Below are positions 23,201-25,551 of a stretch of 25,551 nucleotides of DNA, piece by piece (positions within the stretch are counted from its first letter, which is position 1; the number at the start of each line of letters is the position of its first letter). The position numbers and the translations under genes are program-made. Under the pieces are notes generated by a model, which made no database searches, was not told the DNA's origin, and was given only the letters and a program-made list of their open reading frames with translations. The stretch covers positions 1 to 25,551 of the forward strand of contig DVOI01000031.1 of NCBI GenBank assembly GCA_018713665.1, given 5' to 3'. Source of the DNA: Ornithoclostridium faecigallinarum. Its GTDB lineage: Bacteria > Bacillota > Clostridia > Christensenellales > UBA3700.

Positions 23201-24622
23201 CTTTTCGATGACTTTTTCAACGAATGGCTGTGTACTCAAATCTATTCGTCGCGGCTGTTCGGGCGGTGCGGTTACTATCAGGCGGGCGGCGCAATCGGCG
23301 CGCGTGACATCTTGCAGGACGCGCTCGCAATAATCCCGACCGATCCCGAGAGGGCGAAGTCAATCTTTCTCGACGTGTGCGCGCATCAATACGCCGAGGG
23401 GGACGTCATGCATTGGTGGCATCAGCCGCGCACGGGAGTGCGGACGAGGATATCGGACGACAAATTGTTTCTGCCGCTGTTTGCGGCGAGATGGGTGACG
23501 GTGACCGGGGACAAAACCTTGCTCGACGAGCGCGCAGCATATCTTTGCTCGCCGCCGCTCGACGGCGTTGCCGAGGCGAGGTACGAGACCCCGAAAGAGT
23601 GCGGCGAAGGCACGGTGAGAGAACATTGCGAAAGGGCAATCGAGCACGCGCTTGCGCGGAAGGGCGAGCACGGACTGCTCAAGATAGGCTGCGGAGATTG
23701 GAACGACGCTCTCAACGCAATCGGCACAATGGGCAGGGGTGAAAGCGTGTGGCTGACGATGTTCGCCGTGCGCGTGCTGCGAGATTGGGCGGCGGCGGTC
23801 GGTTACGATAAGGGGCAAAGATATCTCAAAGAGGCGGAAAAACTCGCCGATGCGGCGTCAAAGACGTTCGACGGCGAAAAATTCGCGCGTGCGTTTACGG
23901 ACGACGGCGCGTGGCTTGGGACGGGCGATGGGCATTGCGCGCTCGATCTCATCTGTCAGGCGTGGGCGCAGATAGCAAGGATAGGCGACGAGAAGACACG
24001 CCGCCGCGCTCTCGATTCCGCCGCAAAGCTCTATGACGAAAAATTCGGATTCGTCAAGCTGTTCGATTCGCCGTTCGACCTGTCCGATCGCGTGGGATAT
24101 ATCGGCGCATATCCCGAGGGCGTGCGCGAAAACGGCGGTCAATATACGCACGCCGCGGTATGGTATCTGCTCGCGCTGTTCGATTCGGGGCGAGAGGACG
24201 AGGCGAGGCGTCTTTTGCGCGATATTTGCCCGTCGACGGCGGCGGAAAAGTACGGCGACATTCGCGGAGGAGAACCTTATGCCGTCGCCGCCGACGTATA
24301 TTCCGCCGAGGGCAGACGCGGCGAAAGCGGGTGGACGTGGTATACCGGCAGCGCGGGCTGGCTGTACACGGTCATTGTCGAAAGGGCGATAGGCATCACG
24401 ATGACGCACGGGCTTGTCCGCATAGGCTGTCCAAAGGGGTTTGACACGCAAAAGCTCAAAGTGACGCTCTCATTCGACGGGACGACATATGAGATAAGTT
24501 ACCGCAAAGGCGACGGCGACTATATCCGCGCAGGCGGATTGAACTATCTCAACTGCACGGAATTTCGTCCATGCGGCGGCAAGGGGAAGGTGGAGATAGA
24601 GCGCGTATATTCTCAAGATTGA
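17261..24622 (+). CDS. Cyclic beta-1,2-glucan synthase homologue (GT84-GH189-GH94, NdvB/ChvB-like)
   Basis: This 2453-residue membrane enzyme has the order of cyclic beta-1,2-glucan synthases. An N-terminal membrane segment (2-22) leads to a GT84 glucosyltransferase region (about 427-690) with Asp552-Glu-Asp554 and an RWTRGD motif (682-687), flanked by membrane segments near 357-400, 702-750 and 829-870. A GH189-like cyclisation domain follows (TVSPTDLGFWL near 921, GHLYNWY at 966, MTHHQGM at 1221). The rest is GH94-like, with beta-sandwich parts (second near 1727) and a barrel with HWWHQP (2051-2056) and GCGDWNDAL (Asp2146, Asp2149), the motif holding the GH94 general acid. Known relatives make beta-1,2-glucan from UDP-glucose, cyclise it and trim chain length. 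TTG 17261 follows GGAGGTG by 5 bases; upstream frame overlaps the terminator and is not used. Slightly shorter than the Agrobacterium enzyme. Confidence 0.88.
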   Translation: MVYAIVALTVLIFVTLAAHVLAAPNRRRGIDFGELTPSSVDELALKLRKTTAGGRTPSRTLCAFDAARACRRIVKDDRDGVEIEDCEKLFAEKYHAIASRLKHGFGALAALPHAGGEARVATLARALLSSSKICRDGQALKETLVKFVTRTPLDYAETMSLPLATEAACAELWRDIARKLLELARSREAAASDPVPDRRRAKRDGYVYYFVKSGKRVDPRLAEGREIDRGGACVAFAAETSAYSERIERILALLNNVREALDAEFLASICPGASVAERDEAFAATDVESKHVYYAAAAKIARRMGTSERAVIEAAVALGEDRGKHFGKYLFDRRDLLVAKLTGKKPKGERRGRNSALYASAIFASSALLGAAAAIFSGWAAAGVVTAICSFFALFPVCEYAARVVASRLCLRRPCPRTVGVERDENCRTEVVMPVYLNGEREARLVAERLLSIAAVNDRETCSYLLLCDFAPSDAQWGEEDERLLSVLEEYEGRGLKLAVRCRVKERGKWRARERKRGAIADYNAARLSGDDGAFVKLSQSDGAIKFVIVVDEDDLLAPGAVGDAIDAMRHPLAERYDLLAFGAYADGGRGKTGYALANSGGGVAYARHSDIFFDLDGTAVFCGKGIYRLENFARKSAVLEDRRLLSHDIAEGGVMRVGAADVAVSELPPGSLGAEAARSARWTRGDLMLLPLLATAVKDRTYRFVILSNAIAAISPIARFVLVASFFASGSATVGIAAAIAMFGVPLARVAERAVCAKGVRATAILCDAARTSIGAIKDVALLPMRAANNLLTVLSTAASAIFKPDALTKWKTFASSGKESAATFARVALPGAILIVALAAAFWSNFAFAMWAVAYIAALGAEFSLAFVEVESAKSANEKDLRGARRYAERTYEYFNALDGFLPCDNIQLYPPIGQSATVSPTDLGFWLIADICAAECGLIGEAEACAKVVSKLKRLNGLPKWRGHLYNWYRRDGSVADPQYVSFVDSGNFVACAMIARSFCATLDNEGERFAAALADGADFSAFADGKRGLFFRGIDARTGKPDGHYDLMASEARLAVAIACAKTCSSREWNGLDVCRLGIFLPTLASWSGTAFEYLMPELFISAPKSGELYRSTRRALFKMKRARCHGFWGISESGYHSFDKQGNYQYRAHGVDLLALSGDGKFGVISPYASALAATISPRAALAELSKLEDGGYLGKLGFYEAIDFSCGENTVYSHMTHHQGMILAALTDVLNRGSLKRLFAASPTYAAMKMLLSAPKLDSKAVKRMRQKFLSCREGADYRLEFKPSEMPKVWAADGGEYRALLDERGCGFASFCDSRVDVFHADSRLDEGAFGIFLDGDTALSPTYAPLRKDGGAKAIFTPYGARYECGACRLDVTVPTGVGGEVRTYGVRNDGPSDKEYLFVFCRRVALTAAEDYRAHPAFNDMFVHTSFEGNEGVLVARRVPKDGAPGMFAALKIEGGDDVLPDCDFSHFCALGEGKYVRCASVGRTMSPCIGFSCKVRVPSGQSTELKLTLLCARDRQSLDAKLHALGDGANLAHGRDKGTLAKYIDGEKGARIFCNLAARTVFLPMPECAVKSRFRARGRAAKIEEGKRTVVLRYGGMSDFAAYVKACIACALVGADFLMCLLYKEEDVYAAPVRRRMIAESGVSDLERLPFVRMIDVSADGETERGLLAGACVVAGEKCDDEFASGMTAYKSPRLERRGHDELTACGAGGFDASGGYVVTRRPKKCYSNVINLPEGGMVVTENGGGFRWSKSAYFGKLNAWRNDSALDPPLEELYVLSGGGAVRINRLCNGGCVRHEPGATVFCSRVDGVDWDVATSVFDNGKISAVAVRAVGGEERVKRAYWRLLPSLAAHDGTAFCACEERDGVIEARNYVTGGKMYFTCVGANFKCSTDACLSRLSRGICFGAKTPYPAVAFEIETQKERVGEFAIVTSEDEEALKGISLDKVLSGIEATKKYFRSLNRVRIDSGDKLFDDFFNEWLCTQIYSSRLFGRCGYYQAGGAIGARDILQDALAIIPTDPERAKSIFLDVCAHQYAEGDVMHWWHQPRTGVRTRISDDKLFLPLFAARWVTVTGDKTLLDERAAYLCSPPLDGVAEARYETPKECGEGTVREHCERAIEHALARKGEHGLLKIGCGDWNDALNAIGTMGRGESVWLTMFAVRVLRDWAAAVGYDKGQRYLKEAEKLADAASKTFDGEKFARAFTDDGAWLGTGDGHCALDLICQAWAQIARIGDEKTRRRALDSAAKLYDEKFGFVKLFDSPFDLSDRVGYIGAYPEGVRENGGQYTHAAVWYLLALFDSGREDEARRLLRDICPSTAAEKYGDIRGGEPYAVAADVYSAEGRRGESGWTWYTGSAGWLYTVIVERAIGITMTHGLVRIGCPKGFDTQKLKVTLSFDGTTYEISYRKGDGDYIRAGGLNYLNCTEFRPCGGKGKVEIERVYSQD

Positions 24623-24642
24623 GCGGTATGCGGAGGGTACAA

Positions 24643-24669
24643 CTCGCGCCCGAATACCCGGGCGGCGAG
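24643..24669 (+). terminator. Hairpin after the glucan synthase gene, no T-tract
   Basis: CTCGC-GCCCG (24643-24652) pairs with CGGGC-G-GCGAG (24659-24669) over 10 bp with one bulged base around a 6-nt loop, 20 bases after the stop. No T-run follows on the plus strand, so it may stabilise the 3' end rather than terminate. Confidence 0.4.
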
Positions 24670-24709
24670 AGACGGAAAGAAAGTCGTGCGAGTCTTGCCC
24701 GATAAAGCG

Positions 24710-24743
24710 AAAAAAGCGGAGACAAGCGTTCGCCCGTCTCCGC
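24710..24743 (-). terminator. Intrinsic terminator of the cysteine-rich protein gene
   Basis: GCGGAGAC (24716-24723) and GTCTCCGC (24736-24743) form a perfect 8-bp stem around a 12-nt loop. On the minus strand it is followed by six T (complement of 24710-24715). It lies 7 bases after the stop codon. Confidence 0.88.
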
Positions 24744-24749
24744 GCAAGT

Positions 24750-25421
24750 TCAGCCGCGCGGCTGGTTGGGACAGCGCGGTTCTACGCCCATCTCTTGAGG
24801 ATAGAGCGGAAGCTCGGTCACGCCGCCGCATACCTGCTCGGTGAACTCGCGGCAGGGCGGAATGTAGCAATAACCGTAGCTCGGCACGAGCAGCTCGACG
24901 GGCATGGTGACCTTGAGAATGGTAGTTACGCAGGCGGTGACGGTGAACGTGTTGCCCGAGGAATAGACGCCTTTTGGGGCGACCATCCCGGCGGTACAGC
25001 GCACCGAATAGGGAATTACGGACGGCGCCGACACGTGCATGATGACGTCGCGCGTCAAAGTGATTGTCGCGTTGCCGGTGCCGGTCACGCCGTAAGCGTC
25101 GGTGAAGACGACTTGGACGGGGACTCCGATCGTGCAGGTGATGCGCGCATAGCAAGGGGCGTCGGCAAGCTCGGTGACGACGAGATCGGACACAGTCGCC
25201 TCGGTGGAAGAGGAGCGCGCGCTGACGAATCTGAACGGCTCGGTCAGTCCGGGGGTGACGTCGGTCAGAGTGAGAGCGAGGTCGGTCAGGCTGTCTTGAC
25301 GCATGCAGGCGTCGAAGACTTTGTCCGTCTGAATGCAAACCTTTTCGCAGAGTCCGGCGGTCGCGTTGCCCCTGATCGGACCGGGGATCTTATCCGATTT
25401 GCAGTTGTTAGAAAATGACAT
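24750..25421 (-). CDS. Conserved clostridial cysteine-rich protein, possible spore-surface component
   Basis: The 223-residue product has 12 cysteines (7, 25, 29, 39, 90, 96, 142, 164, 185, 190, 198, 217), no signal peptide and no membrane segment. After a short Asn/Lys-rich start comes CEKVCIQTDKVFDACMRQ (25-42), followed by alternating beta-type strands rich in Thr and Val and a C-terminal ELLVPSYGYCYIPPC segment. I recall the 'C-I-Q-T-K-V-F-D-A-C' start and 'VPSYGYC-IPPC' end from a protein family widespread in spore-forming Clostridia and mostly annotated hypothetical; a disulphide-linked spore coat or exosporium role is plausible but inferred. The ATG at 25421 is fixed by AGGAGG (25431-25436) 9 bases upstream; the open frame runs 30 codons further up without support. 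It is a single gene with its own terminator, convergent with the glucan synthase gene. Confidence 0.85.
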   Translation of the reverse strand: MSFSNNCKSDKIPGPIRGNATAGLCEKVCIQTDKVFDACMRQDSLTDLALTLTDVTPGLTEPFRFVSARSSSTEATVSDLVVTELADAPCYARITCTIGVPVQVVFTDAYGVTGTGNATITLTRDVIMHVSAPSVIPYSVRCTAGMVAPKGVYSSGNTFTVTACVTTILKVTMPVELLVPSYGYCYIPPCREFTEQVCGGVTELPLYPQEMGVEPRCPNQPRG

Positions 25422-25436
25422 ATATGTATTCCTCCT

Positions 25437-25551
25437 ATATGCCGAATGATGCGATTTTCGCACTCTTACGGCAGCTATACATCTATATGCAATCGAGCGA
25501 TTTTGTGCCACTTTGGCGCGATATTGCTCTCAATTAGCAAAAAATTTATAA
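25437..25551 (-). promoter_or_regulatory. Upstream region of the cysteine-rich gene, promoter not resolved
   Basis: The 115 bases upstream hold no gene. No good TTGACA/TATAAT pair is visible on the minus strand. A CATATAGAT box (minus strand, about 25490-25498) with an AC about 15 bases further up loosely recalls late mother-cell sporulation promoters (sigma-E or sigma-K type), but the match is partial. Confidence 0.25.

Noticed and set aside
25516..25551. TTGCT...AGCAA stem with A/T run at the window end as a terminator
   Set aside because: The 5-bp stem is followed by A rather than T on the plus strand and has the T-run on the wrong side for the minus strand.
1..25551. tRNA, rRNA, CRISPR arrays, transposases, integrases or phage genes
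   Set aside because: I saw no regularly spaced direct repeats, conserved rRNA or tRNA segments, or recognisable mobile-element proteins; only the palindromic repeat region at 1289-1516 hints at a small non-autonomous element.

Overview
The window looks like a chromosomal segment of an endospore-forming Bacillota, most likely an uncultured member of the Clostridia. Supporting signs are a GerW/YtfJ-family sporulation protein, a clostridial-type cysteine-rich protein, strong GGAGG ribosome binding sites, sigma-A style promoters with 17-bp spacers, and the clostridial gene block M50 protease-scpA-scpB-ytfJ-D,D-carboxypeptidase-rluB. By eye the base composition is above 50 percent GC, which produces very long antisense open frames that are not genes. 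I see no rRNA, tRNA, CRISPR array, transposase or phage gene.

Layout. 1-1076: two tandem acidic DUF1292-like genes, the first cut by the window edge. 1077-1530: a gene-free stretch full of inverted repeats, including a 103-nt nested palindrome just behind groEL. 1531-3551: groES-groEL on the minus strand, with a consensus promoter and a perfect but altered CIRCE-like operator (TTGGCAGTC-N9-GACTGCCAA). 3700-9863: a compact two-gene unit with its own promoter, a dCMP deaminase followed by a 1877-residue DUF4011/DUF3320 superfamily 1 helicase with a C-terminal nuclease-like domain. 9864-12350: promoter, M50 membrane protease, scpA and scpB (chromosome condensation), closed by a terminator.

12353-13651: two minus-strand genes, an unknown 149-residue protein and a DUF2953/YtfI-like protein, placed inside a block that is usually co-directional. 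13735-15928: gerW/ytfJ, a DacF-type D-alanyl-D-alanine carboxypeptidase (4-nt overlap) and rluB (67-nt overlap, TTG start). 15964-17214: a secreted, probably lipid-anchored GH16 glycoside hydrolase and its terminator. 17261-24622: a 2453-residue membrane protein with GT84, GH189-like and GH94 domains, i.e. a cyclic beta-1,2-glucan synthase homologue. 24710-25421 (minus): a 12-cysteine protein of a clostridial family, plausibly at the spore surface.

Most of the window is housekeeping, envelope and sporulation genes. The items most worth checking are the altered CIRCE operator, the deaminase plus giant helicase unit (which could be a defence or nucleic-acid maintenance cassette; this is inference), the inverted ytfI-like segment with a leader hairpin abutting the ribosome binding site of its neighbour, the beta-1,2-glucan synthase in a spore-former, and the nested palindrome behind groEL. 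No feature here proves a new system.
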